A stretch of 64,000 nt of DNA from Clostridia bacterium (GTDB taxonomy: Bacteria; Bacillota; Clostridia; Oscillospirales; Feifaniaceae). A model generated the notes under the pieces. It worked only from the letters and a program-made list of their open reading frames with translations. It made no database searches and had not been told where the DNA came from. Made by a program: the position numbers and the translations under genes. Positions within the stretch are counted from its first letter, which is position 1, and each line of letters begins with the position of its first letter. Positions 6,060-13,903 of the stretch are shown here, piece by piece. The DNA is taken from positions 35,063 through 99,062 of the forward strand of contig JAFRSP010000070.1 of the NCBI GenBank assembly GCA_017427525.1, written 5' to 3'.

Positions 6060-7904
6060 TTATCGATACAGGTCGGCGATGACAAGATCCAATCCGCCGA
6101 CGGCTTCCAGAGCTTCTTTGGAGGGAACAAGCGTCTCTTTGTCCATATGCATGATCTCAAAGAAATTGTCGGCCAGCCGCTCCACGTCCACCTTGGAGTC
6201 TTTCAGAGGGCCGGTAAAAGGAGGAGCCGCTTCCGTAAAGCGCTTGGAGAGCGTGAAGCTCTTTCTCGACATCCCTTCGCGCAGATTGAAAGCGTGCCGC
6301 ATATAGAAGATGCGAACGCCCAGATCGTCGATCTCCTCCGGCGTATACTGGAACCCGGTCACTGCGATGAGGTAACGGGGGATGATCCCTTGAGGAGAAG
6401 CGCCGCCGCCCAGGAGACAGTAGCCGGCAGAATTGCGGATCTCCGAGAGGATCACGCCGGCCTTATCGGCCTCTCCGCTGGTGGCGTAGTCAAAATCGGG
6501 ACCGCTGGGGCGCATTCCGATGCCGCCCTTGACGTGTCTGCCCGGGGTGGGATCGTATTTGTAGGTGCGGGACAGGCCGTAAGCTAAGCGGCTGTCATGT
6601 TGGGGCTCTTCGATTCCGCTTGCGACTACCAAAAACTCCTCCCCCTTGCCGAGGCGGCGGCAGGCTTCTCGGGAGCCTTGGCACAGGGTCGCGCCGATGC
6701 CCTCGCCTTTGCAGATCTTTTCGCAGAGGGCCACGATGGCGTCGCTGTTGCCCCAAGTGAGATCAATACCGTCGAGCTCCTCTCTGGAAAGCACGCCCTC
6801 GTTGTAACACTCCATGGCCCAGGCGATGGTGGAGCCGGTGGAAATGGTATCCAGTCCGTATTCGTTGCAGAGCTCGTTGCATTGGCTCACGGAAATGGGA
6901 TCGCTGTTGAGCAGCAGGGAGCCGAAAGCGCCCTGGGTCTCATACTCCGGACGGGGAGTGTCGGAAAGATCCATTTTGTCATTCGGGATATCCATGATGG
7001 CGCCGCAGCCCAGGGGGCAGTTGGAGCAGTTGTATTTCTTCTTCTTAAACTTGTCGATCCCCACGCTGCCCACGGGAGTAGACATGGCCTCGGGATAGTC
7101 TGCCACGCCGGAGCCGCTCCAGTTCTTCACGCCCGCGTCTCCGGAGAGGGTGGAGTTGGTGAAGCCGGCGCCGGTGCCATAGGCCCCGAACGCACGTGAA
7201 AAACCGGCGCCGGGCCCGTCTTTCATATTAGCGGCAAGCTCCCTGTTGAGCTGCAGGAGACCCTCGCGGTCGGCTACCTCGGTGCGGGCTTCTCCTTTGA
7301 CCACGATGGCTTTGAGTTTCTTGGAGCCGATCACGGCGCCTGAACCGCCTCTGCCGGCGGCGCGGTGCTCGTTGTTCATCACGGCGGCAATGGGGGACAT
7401 CCGCTCTCCGCCGGGACCGATGAAGGCGGCCTGAACCTTCTCGCCGTGGATCTCCCGGAATTTTGCCTCAAGCGCCTTGGAGGTCATTCCCCAGAGCGCG
7501 GAAGCATCATACAGCTGAGCCTTTCCGTCTTCAATATAGAGATAGACGGGGGTTTCAGAAATGCCGTTGATGAAAACAGCATCGTAGCCTGCTTTTTTCA
7601 GAGCGGGGCCGAAATACCCGCCGGAGTTGGCGTCGTTCCAGCCGCCGGTGACAGGGGATTTACTGACCACGGTGTAGCGGCCGCCAAAAAAAACATTGGC
7701 ATTGTTGAAGGGAGAGGTGACGAACCCTACCATGCTCTCGGGACCGAACACATCCGCGTGGGCAGGCATATTTTCATAGAGGATCTTGGCGCCAAGACCG
7801 GGGCCGCCGATGAAATTTCTGGCGGTTTCCTCGTCGAGAATCCGATCTTCCAGCGTTTTGTTTGTGAGATTGACAAACAGCATTTTCCCGGCATAACCAA
7901 ACAT
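6060..7904 (-). CDS. Aldehyde ferredoxin oxidoreductase family tungstoenzyme
   Basis: A 614-residue cytoplasmic AOR-family enzyme, which typically holds one [4Fe-4S] cluster and a tungsto-bispterin and oxidises aldehydes to acids with ferredoxin. Visible features: the N-terminal GKMLFVNLTNKT and FIGGPGLGAKIL, SPVTGGWNDANSGG (83-96), RAAGRGGSGAVIGSKKLKA (181-199), cluster cysteines C293, C296 and C300 (NCSNCPLGC) plus a fourth at C496 (GYCLLGGG), and D352 of GLDTIS. The upstream in-frame extension is rejected because AAAGGAAA precedes ATG 7904 and homologues begin at this point. The substrate is unknown. Neighbouring tupABC, moeA and the MoaD-like gene support tungsten. Confidence 0.93.
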   Translation of the reverse strand: MFGYAGKMLFVNLTNKTLEDRILDEETARNFIGGPGLGAKILYENMPAHADVFGPESMVGFVTSPFNNANVFFGGRYTVVSKSPVTGGWNDANSGGYFGPALKKAGYDAVFINGISETPVYLYIEDGKAQLYDASALWGMTSKALEAKFREIHGEKVQAAFIGPGGERMSPIAAVMNNEHRAAGRGGSGAVIGSKKLKAIVVKGEARTEVADREGLLQLNRELAANMKDGPGAGFSRAFGAYGTGAGFTNSTLSGDAGVKNWSGSGVADYPEAMSTPVGSVGIDKFKKKKYNCSNCPLGCGAIMDIPNDKMDLSDTPRPEYETQGAFGSLLLNSDPISVSQCNELCNEYGLDTISTGSTIAWAMECYNEGVLSREELDGIDLTWGNSDAIVALCEKICKGEGIGATLCQGSREACRRLGKGEEFLVVASGIEEPQHDSRLAYGLSRTYKYDPTPGRHVKGGIGMRPSGPDFDYATSGEADKAGVILSEIRNSAGYCLLGGGASPQGIIPRYLIAVTGFQYTPEEIDDLGVRIFYMRHAFNLREGMSRKSFTLSKRFTEAAPPFTGPLKDSKVDVERLADNFFEIMHMDKETLVPSKEALEAVGGLDLVIADLYR

Positions 7905-8031
7905 AACGTTTCCTTTCCGGACAGTTGTCCATTTCCGAATCGTGACGGCAGCACTGCAGGACAGGCCGCGCGGCAGAACCGAAAAGCCCGTCGTTTTTCC
8001 GTGCGGGACAAGGGGTTCCATATGAATTGAT
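7905..8031 (-). other. Long 5' leader of aor
   Basis: About 126 bases separate the predicted start site from the aor ATG. It contains short hairpins, including GGAC-AACT-GTCC (just upstream of the ribosome site) and a GC-rich GCCGCGCGGC palindrome. A cofactor-sensing riboswitch would fit the context but no consensus was recognised. Confidence 0.25.
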
Positions 8032-8037
8032 ACTTCT

Positions 8038-8066
8038 ATTATAGCTTGGGGAAAAGGGTTTCACAA
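8038..8066 (-). promoter_or_regulatory. SigA-type promoter of aor-moaD
   Basis: Minus strand: TTGTGA (8066-8061), 17-base spacer, perfect TATAAT (8043-8038). Confidence 0.65.
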
Positions 8067-8213
8067 GTCAGAGAACCGGAGCGTTGATCGCTTTTTGGAA
8101 TAAGAAGTTGCTTTGAACCGTTTAGGGGAGCTGTTTCTGAGGGCAAATCGGACAGGGAAAAGAGGACTGCGCGGGAAAAGGCTTTTCTTTATCGGAGGAA
8201 TCCGCTATAATCA

Positions 8214-9119
8214 ATGAAAAAGAGACAGGTTCAAAGGATACGGGTGAAAACCCGCTTCTTGGAAAGGAATCGATTCATTGTGGCGCATCGTGAACTCCCG
8301 AAAGGGGTTATGGCAGAAACCGTTCAACTTAAGGAAAACGGGCGTATAGTTCCCGCGATCCTGCTGCGGCCTTCGCGGCAAGCGGGGTCTTCCGCCGGAA
8401 TGCTGTGGCTGCATGGCGGCGGCTACTGCCTCGGCACCATGAAGCAGGTCTATCTGTCGCGTGCCGTTGGTCTCGTGCGTCGGTTTGGCATGGTCGTGCT
8501 TTGCCCCGGGTATCGTTTGGCCCTGCGGTGGCCGTATCCCGCCGCGATAGAGGATTGCTATGCCTCTCTGCGCGGCCTCCTGCGCCGCGCTGAGGAGTTC
8601 GGCGTGAATCGGAATCAGCTCATGGTGGGCGGAGAGAGTGCGGGCGGCGGGCTTACGGCCTCGCTCTGTATGATGGCGCGCGACCGCGGCGAGGTGAAAA
8701 TCGCCTTTCAGACTCCGCTTTACCCGATGCTCGACAACCTTGCCGAAGAGGTGCATAAGCAGGCGCCCAAGCGGGATCTGCTGGTGCGGGCCACCCCCAT
8801 CGGATGGGGACTCTATCTTCGTGCCAACGCCAAGCGGGCGGTCTCTCCCTATGCCTCTGCGGCGCGCCAGACCGATTACCACGATCTTCCGCCCGCTTAT
8901 ACCTTTGTGGGAAACCGCGAGCCGTATTATGCCGAGACCGTGGCTTATATCGAGGCGCTGCGTGCTGCAGGGGTGGAGGCAAGAGCCGATATATATCCCT
9001 GTGGCCTGCACCTCTTCGATCTGAGGAGACCGAATTGGGAGCTCAGCCGGTATGCGGCATTGCGGTTTGAGGATGCGGTCGGCGATGCGCTGAAACGCTG
9101 CTTTGCCGAAAACGGCTGA
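8214..9119 (+). CDS. Alpha/beta hydrolase, HSL-type esterase
   Basis: A cytoplasmic carboxylesterase-like enzyme of 301 residues. It has the oxyanion-hole HGGGY, the nucleophile elbow GESAGGG, and a terminal histidine in CGLHLFD, the pattern of the hormone-sensitive-lipase family. Where relatives have a catalytic Asp (often in GxxDPL) this protein reads GNREPYYAET, so the acid may be Glu or lie elsewhere. The ATG at 8214 comes only 2 bases after a perfect TATAAT (8206-8211), with GGAGGAA 13 bases upstream. If that TATAAT is a promoter, translation would have to start later, for example at ATG 8310. The substrate is unknown. Confidence 0.8.
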   Translation: MKKRQVQRIRVKTRFLERNRFIVAHRELPKGVMAETVQLKENGRIVPAILLRPSRQAGSSAGMLWLHGGGYCLGTMKQVYLSRAVGLVRRFGMVVLCPGYRLALRWPYPAAIEDCYASLRGLLRRAEEFGVNRNQLMVGGESAGGGLTASLCMMARDRGEVKIAFQTPLYPMLDNLAEEVHKQAPKRDLLVRATPIGWGLYLRANAKRAVSPYASAARQTDYHDLPPAYTFVGNREPYYAETVAYIEALRAAGVEARADIYPCGLHLFDLRRPNWELSRYAALRFEDAVGDALKRCFAENG

Positions 9120-9200
9120 CGGTTTGCCCTCGATCAGGAGGGCGTGTTTTCCCTTTTGGACAGGGAGAATGCAGCGTATCAAGCAAAAGAGGAGATAAGC

Positions 9201-9227
9201 AAAGAGGGGCAGGCTCTGCTCCTCTTT
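9201..9227 (+). terminator. Terminator of the esterase gene
   Basis: AAAGAGG...CCTCTTT hairpin with an inner GCAG/CTGC pair, followed by T-rich sequence (TTTTCCTTTT). Nothing else is evident between 9120 and 9258. Confidence 0.55.
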
Positions 9228-9258
9228 TCCTTTTCGGCGAGAGAAAAAGCTGCGGGAA

Positions 9259-9798
9259 TCAAAGGGACTGTCTTCCGAAAGCTTTCGGCGAGGTTTGCAG
9301 GGGGGTGCCCCTCTGCTCCAACAGTCCACGGATGCGCGCAGGACACTCCACCCCAAATTCACGCAGCAGCAAATGCGCCTTCCCGTCTGCTCTGGCCGTG
9401 GCGTAATAGTTTCCGTCCATTCGATAGAGCGTGGTGGATTCTTCCAGCTTGCAGAGCTGAGGCAGCAGGTCGAGCAGATGGTCGATCTGCTCAAAGGAAT
9501 AGGTACAAAGCTCCTCTTCCGCTTTGCGAAGCAGGCTGCGTCCTTTGCGGGCAAGCGGTTGCTTGGTCACCAGCAAAACACACCCCCCGTCCGGCGCGGG
9601 GTGGGCCTCCACCAGCAGACGGCATCCATCCGAAGAGAAGCCGACGTCTTTGCGCGCACGGTTCAGCATATCCCGAAAGGCGCGCTGGGTGGCAGGGCGA
9701 TCATAGTCGATTTCTTCAAAGGTCAGGCCGTAGTAGTCGAGATCCTCCGCTTCAAGCAGCAGCCTGACCTTGTTTTCGCACACCATTTCAATCTTCAT
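9259..9798 (-). CDS. mecA: MecA-family adaptor protein
   Basis: MecA delivers substrates to a Clp ATPase (classically ClpC) for degradation and affects regulators such as competence factors in Bacillus. The N-terminal 75 residues match the MecA recognition domain: MKIEMVCENKVRLLL, then DLDYYGLTFEEIDYD, then FRDMLNRARKDVGF. The C-terminal half (SFEQIDHLLDLLPQL ... STLYRMDGNYYA) has the pattern of the Clp-binding domain. It is 179 residues, somewhat shorter than Bacillus MecA. ATG 9798 follows AGAGGAG. It stands alone between two plus-strand genes. The ClpE-like protein at 46610 is a possible partner in this window, although ClpC elsewhere is equally likely. Confidence 0.75.
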   Translation of the reverse strand: MKIEMVCENKVRLLLEAEDLDYYGLTFEEIDYDRPATQRAFRDMLNRARKDVGFSSDGCRLLVEAHPAPDGGCVLLVTKQPLARKGRSLLRKAEEELCTYSFEQIDHLLDLLPQLCKLEESTTLYRMDGNYYATARADGKAHLLLREFGVECPARIRGLLEQRGTPLQTSPKAFGRQSL

Positions 9799-9900
9799 CT
9801 CGTGGCTCCTCTCTCCATGTATTCGGCGAAAAAGGCTTCCTGTTTACTATATGTCATCCTCCGCGCCATCGTGCCGGCGCCGGAAGGGTTCTGTTTCCAT

Positions 9901-9928
9901 TCTATAAGGCGTCATTGCCGCTTTACAA
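9901..9928 (-). promoter_or_regulatory. Probable promoter of mecA
   Basis: Minus strand: TTGTAA (9928-9923), 16-base spacer, TATAGA (9906-9901), about 95 bases before the mecA start. Confidence 0.45.
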
Positions 9929-10008
9929 TCGACAAGAAGCGGGAAAACAGGAAATCACAGGGCAAACCCGGATGTTTTCGCCACAGTTTCCCAAAACAGG
10001 CAGAAAGT

Positions 10009-10076
10009 TTTTTCCTTTGAAGAAAGAATTTCAACGGGAGACGGCGAAATCCTACGAAACTGCATCAAAGGAAAAA
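10009..10076. repeat. 12-bp perfect inverted repeat between divergent genes
   Basis: TTTTTCCTTTGA (10009-10020) is matched exactly by TCAAAGGAAAAA (10065-10076), with a 44-base loop. It lies in the 400-base gap between mecA (minus) and the DUF4015-like gene (plus), outside both predicted promoters. The rest of the gap shows only those promoters. Confidence 0.5.
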
Positions 10077-10128
10077 GTGTGCCTTGCTCTGCGGAGGTCG
10101 TCCTTTTTGCTGAAGCTGCCGGATACAG

Positions 10129-10157
10129 TTGCGGTTTCAGATGTTTTTCGCTATAAT
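10129..10157 (+). promoter_or_regulatory. SigA-type promoter of the DUF4015-like gene
   Basis: TTGCGG (10129-10134), 17-base spacer, TATAAT (10152-10157), 39 bases before the ATG. Confidence 0.6.
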
Positions 10158-10196
10158 AAAATTTAAGTTACCGAATGAGAAAAGGAGGAGTTTTGT

Positions 10197-11354
10197 ATGC
10201 CGAGATTCGAGAGATCCCCGGCGCCTTACCGCGGAAAAAGAAGAGAGCAGGGGCTTCGCCGCCTCATCTCCTTTCTTGTAGGGCTGGCTCTGGTTGCGCT
10301 CTTGGTGATCTGGCTTGTAAACTCTCCCCTTTGGGAAAGGATTACACATCGAGGGCAGGAGGAATCTGCAGGGTCGGAAGTCACAGAGGAACAGGGGCAG
10401 ACCTCATCTTCGGAAGGGGCTGGAGAACCGCAGACCGGTGAGAAGGATTTGCCGTCCGAGGAAACGGACAGTCAGAAAGAATCGACGCTGCCGGTCGATC
10501 CTGCAAAGGTGCTGGCGGCCGGAAAATACTTTGCGGTTCTCTCCCGGGAAGATACTGCCTCTCTGGAGGAGGCCGTGCAGCGAGCCGTCGCACAGGGGGC
10601 GGACGGAATCATGGTGGATCTCAAGCAAAGCGGGGGAGAGATCCTCTATCGTTCTTCTCTCGGAGAAGAAGCTGTGGTCAAGGCTTTGTCTTCCGACCCC
10701 TATTCATTAGAAGAGCTTTCTGCGCTCTGTTGGCAGCATGATTTGCTGCTGATCGGGCGAATGAGCACCTTCTCCGACTCACTTGCCGCCTCCCATATCG
10801 CCGGCTCTTACTTGACGGTGGAGAGCGGAGTGGCGTTTCTGGATGGCTACAACAAGCGCAATCTCGATCCCTATCGCGAAGCGGCGCTTGCCTATCTGAC
10901 CCGACTGGCCGAAGAGGCTGCGCCCTATCTCGACGGCATGATCCTCAGCGATCTGACCTTCCCCTCCTATGGAAAGCCCTATCTGATCGCGCTGCCTCAG
11001 AGTCCCGACAAGGGAAGCCAGCTGCTTTTCTGTGCGCAGGAACTTGCCCGCGTCGTCTCGCAGCAGGGCGCGGCTGTCTGGATCGAGTTTCCCGTCCGTG
11101 CTCTCACCGACGCGTCGTACGCCTCGGTTTCCGGGCAGACCTACCTTTCGGCACTCTCCGAATCGGAGCGGCCGCTTCCGGTGGTTTTGAAGCTGAGCGG
11201 AGCCGAGACCGACGATACGGTTGCACGGCTGATGGGATTGCTGCCGGAATCGCTCACGGTCATCGTGGAGCACACGCTGAAAGAGAGCAGCGCCGAAGAC
11301 CTTGCAAGATTTCCGGGAGCCGCAGCGCTGCTCTGTCCGCTTCAGGCTTCCTGA
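10197..11354 (+). CDS. Membrane-anchored DUF4015-like putative glycoside hydrolase
   Basis: A 385-residue protein with a basic N-terminus, one membrane span (about 23-41), a low-complexity Ser/Glu/Gln linker (about 52-100), and an extracellular domain resembling the TIM-barrel DUF4015 putative glycoside hydrolases. In support are GADGIMVDLKQSGGEILY, the strand LLLIGRMSTFSDSLAA, the DPYREAALAYLTRLAEEAAP helix and DGMILSDLTFPSYG, which line up with the family pattern (iaRi..F.D, nPy...v.dY...ia.Eaa, i.fDY.RFPs). The acidic and aromatic residues of that last motif are only partly kept, so catalysis is uncertain. ATG 10197 follows GGAGGAG. A cell-wall role is a guess from the location and fold. 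Confidence 0.6.
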   Translation: MPRFERSPAPYRGKRREQGLRRLISFLVGLALVALLVIWLVNSPLWERITHRGQEESAGSEVTEEQGQTSSSEGAGEPQTGEKDLPSEETDSQKESTLPVDPAKVLAAGKYFAVLSREDTASLEEAVQRAVAQGADGIMVDLKQSGGEILYRSSLGEEAVVKALSSDPYSLEELSALCWQHDLLLIGRMSTFSDSLAASHIAGSYLTVESGVAFLDGYNKRNLDPYREAALAYLTRLAEEAAPYLDGMILSDLTFPSYGKPYLIALPQSPDKGSQLLFCAQELARVVSQQGAAVWIEFPVRALTDASYASVSGQTYLSALSESERPLPVVLKLSGAETDDTVARLMGLLPESLTVIVEHTLKESSAEDLARFPGAAALLCPLQAS

Positions 11355-11423
11355 GTGTGAAAAGAGCGGCACGTCCAAAAGAGAACTAGATGAAACGATG
11401 GTCTTTTCAAAAAGACAAGAAAG

Positions 11424-11455
11424 AGCAGGCTGGAAGCTTCGGATTTCAGCCTGCT
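11424..11455 (+). terminator. Terminator of the DUF4015-like gene
   Basis: AGCAGGCTG/CAGCCTGCT hairpin with a 14-base loop, followed by TTTGG. Confidence 0.6.
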
Positions 11456-11472
11456 TTTGGTTAAAGACCAAG

Positions 11473-11499
11473 AAAGGGCCGCATTCGGCAGCCCTTTTT
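11473..11499. terminator. Second, bidirectional terminator
   Basis: AAAGGGC/GCCCTTT with an inner GC/GC pair and TTTTT on the plus strand; the minus-strand copy (CCCTTTCTT) may end the helicase transcript. Confidence 0.5.
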
Positions 11500-11564
11500 C
11501 AACTCTCGGGGAAAAGCAAATTCACAAATGCGGCGAGATGTGCAAAATCAAAGGGGATGGGTGT

Positions 11565-12818
11565 TCAGCGGTTTCTGCGTAGCTTGGGAGGGGAGGGAGC
11601 CCGCATGGGCTGGCGCTCGGCTTCGATTTCGGGAATCTCTTCCAAACGCCCGAACTCGTCGAACCGCATTTTCTTGGCCTGGGAACCGGTTAAGCGCAGC
11701 ACCTCCTTGAAATGTGAGACCTGATCCGGAGCATAGAGGGTATAGGCCACGCCCTCTTTCCCTGCACGGGCCGTGCGGCCGATCCGGTGCAGATAAAAGG
11801 CGTTTTCATCCGGCACGTCGTAGTTGATGACCATGTCCACATCGTCCACATCGATGCCGCGGGCCGCCACATCGGTGGCGATCAGCACCTTGAGCTTTCC
11901 CTCGCGGAAGGCCCCCATCACTTGATTGCGCAGACTCTGCCGCATATCGCCGTGCAGACAGTCGCAGTTCAGCCCCTGCTTCTGGAGGGTGCGGTTGAGG
12001 TTGTCGACCATATATTTGGTATTGCAGAAGATGATGACCCGCTCGTAGCTTCCGCTCCGGATGAGGCGCACACAGTCTGACGCCTTCTGGCTTCCCACGC
12101 TTTCCAGACAGTACTGCGCGATTTTGGGCTTCGAGCGCTCGCTGCGCTCCACCGTGATCTCCTCCGCGTCGGTTTGGTAGAGCCAGGAGATATCGAGCAC
12201 CTCGCGGCTGAGGGTAGCGGAAAACAGATAGAGCTTGCGGTTCTTTGGGGTTTTGTCGATGATTTTGCAGACGTCTTTGTAAAAACCCATATTGAGCATT
12301 TCGTCGCATTCGTCGAGCACCAAATTCTGTACCCCGTCAAGCCGGACGGTGCGGCGGTTCCAGTGGTCGAGAAGACGGCCGGGCGTCGCCACGACGATCT
12401 GCGGATACCGCTTGAGCGCGCTGAACTGCCGCTCGATGGGCTGTCCGCCATAGAGGGTTGCAATGCGCAGCTCGGGGCGGTATTTGGCCAAAAGACGAAG
12501 CTCTTCCGTGATCTGCTGGGCGAGCTCCCTCGTCGGAGCCAGGATGAGCGCGCGGATACGCTGTTCCTCGGGAAGAATGTTTTCGATCAGCGGGATCCCG
12601 AAGGCGCAGGTTTTTCCGGTGCCTGTCGGCGCTTTGGCAATCACTTCTCTGCCTGCAAGCATCACGGGAAGCGCCTTGCGCTGCACCTCGGTCATGGTTG
12701 AAAAGCCCATGGCGGAGACGGCCCGTCTGACCTCCTCGGAAATGGGAAGCGCATCAAATTCGGTTGGTTCCCGAGCCGCTTCCGGCCTTTGCAGTTTCTG
12801 CATCTTGTTTTGCTCCAT
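11565..12818 (-). CDS. DEAD-box-family ATP-dependent RNA helicase with a DECD motif II
   Basis: A 417-residue RNA helicase, likely unwinding RNA in ribosome assembly or decay. Core motifs in order: Walker A APTGTGKT (63-70), PTREL (95-99), TPGR (145-148), motif II DECD (169-172) in place of DEAD, SAT (200-202), then the second RecA-like domain ending in ARGID and HRIGRTARAG. The C-terminus is short and basic (KLRRNR) without an RRM-type domain. ATG 12818 follows AGAGGAGG. The Ala-to-Cys change in motif II is rare among bacterial members but is known in eukaryotic DECD helicases, so activity is expected. It stands alone between opposing genes. Confidence 0.93.
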   Translation of the reverse strand: MEQNKMQKLQRPEAAREPTEFDALPISEEVRRAVSAMGFSTMTEVQRKALPVMLAGREVIAKAPTGTGKTCAFGIPLIENILPEEQRIRALILAPTRELAQQITEELRLLAKYRPELRIATLYGGQPIERQFSALKRYPQIVVATPGRLLDHWNRRTVRLDGVQNLVLDECDEMLNMGFYKDVCKIIDKTPKNRKLYLFSATLSREVLDISWLYQTDAEEITVERSERSKPKIAQYCLESVGSQKASDCVRLIRSGSYERVIIFCNTKYMVDNLNRTLQKQGLNCDCLHGDMRQSLRNQVMGAFREGKLKVLIATDVAARGIDVDDVDMVINYDVPDENAFYLHRIGRTARAGKEGVAYTLYAPDQVSHFKEVLRLTGSQAKKMRFDEFGRLEEIPEIEAERQPMRAPSPPKLRRNR

Positions 12819-13012
12819 GGTTCCTCCTCTTATTCCACAGACGGTCTCACGCCTTTTCTCTTAAAGATAGTCTATCACATACCGGCCAAACGGCGCAACC
12901 ATACGTGTGAATTTGCCGTCTTTGTGCGCACGGGAAGAAGGCGCCGCAGGGATGCCCGCCGCGCTGACTGGCAGAGGTTTTGCAGGCAGGCGGCGGGAAA
13001 GCGTTTTTTTGC

Positions 13013-13040
13013 TTGCGCGTCTCTTGATTTGTGCTATACT
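13013..13040 (+). promoter_or_regulatory. SigA-type promoter of the AIM24 gene
   Basis: TTGCGC (13013-13018), 16-base spacer, TATACT (13035-13040), about 95 bases before the ATG at 13135. Confidence 0.5.
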
Positions 13041-13134
13041 GGGAAAGGCGGAAAATGGTTGAGGGCTTTGAAGCTTCAAAAGGAGGGCCCCGATTTTCAA
13101 AAAGCCGGAATTGTTTATTCAGGAGGAAAGAAGT

Positions 13135-13818
13135 ATGCGGTATACGATTCACGGGGAGCCCATGCCTGTGGTGGTCTGCGAGCTGGATGCAGGAGAGAGC
13201 ATGATTAACGAAAGCGGCTCCATGGCTTGGATGAGTCCGAACATGAAGATGGAGACCACGTCCGGCGGCGGAATCGGCAAGGTGTTCGGAAGACTGATCT
13301 CGGGAGAAAAGCTTTTTCAGAATGTCTACACGGCTGAGCGCGGTCCTGGGATGATCGCCTTTTCCAGCTCGTTTCCCGGTGTAATCCGCGCGGTGGAAAT
13401 CACGCCGGACCGGCCGATCATCGCGCAGAAGTCGGCCTTTTTGGCCGCCACTGCGGGCGTTTCTCTTTCGATCCACTTCCAGAAAAAAGCCGGCGCGGGG
13501 TTCTTCGGCGGAGAGGGTTTTGTGATGCAGCAGATCTCCGGCAGCGGCATTGCCTTTTTGGAGATCGACGGAAGCGCAATGGAATATGAGCTGCGCAGCG
13601 GAGAGCAGATGATCGTGGACACTGGCCATCTGGCCATGGCTGACCCCACCGTGGGGATCGACGTGCAGATGGTGAAAGGGGTCAAAAACGTCGTGTTCGG
13701 CGGCGAAGGCCTGTTCAACACGGTGTTGACCGGCCCCGGTAAAATCGTTTTGCAGACCATGCCGATCTCCCGCTTTATGGGGCTCATCTCAGCCCATCTG
13801 CCCAGCAGCCAGTCGTAA
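13135..13818 (+). CDS. AIM24 / TIGR00266 family protein
   Basis: A 227-residue protein of the AIM24 (TIGR00266) family, which adopts a beta-rich fold and has no settled bacterial function. The family pattern is clear: an opening YTIHGEPMPVVVCELDAGE, SGSMAWMS, GGGIGKVFGRLISGEKLF, then FFGGEGFVMQQISGSG, and GEQMIVDTGHLAM in the second half. It has no signal peptide or membrane span. ATG 13135 follows AGGAGGAAAG, excluding a short in-frame extension. It is a single-gene unit with its own promoter and a strong terminator. Confidence 0.88.
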   Translation: MRYTIHGEPMPVVVCELDAGESMINESGSMAWMSPNMKMETTSGGGIGKVFGRLISGEKLFQNVYTAERGPGMIAFSSSFPGVIRAVEITPDRPIIAQKSAFLAATAGVSLSIHFQKKAGAGFFGGEGFVMQQISGSGIAFLEIDGSAMEYELRSGEQMIVDTGHLAMADPTVGIDVQMVKGVKNVVFGGEGLFNTVLTGPGKIVLQTMPISRFMGLISAHLPSSQS

Positions 13819-13846
13819 GATCCATCGTTTTACACACAAAAAATCA

Positions 13847-13885
13847 GCCGCCGCAAGGGAATCTTCCCTTGCGGCGGCGTTTTGC
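13847..13885. terminator. Strong bidirectional terminator between AIM24 and the AGCS symporter
   Basis: A near-perfect 15-bp stem (13847-13878) around AATCTT, followed by GTTTTGCTTTTT on the plus strand and TGATTTTTT on the minus strand. Confidence 0.85.
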
Positions 13886-13903
13886 TTTTTCGGAGAATAA
13901 GAG

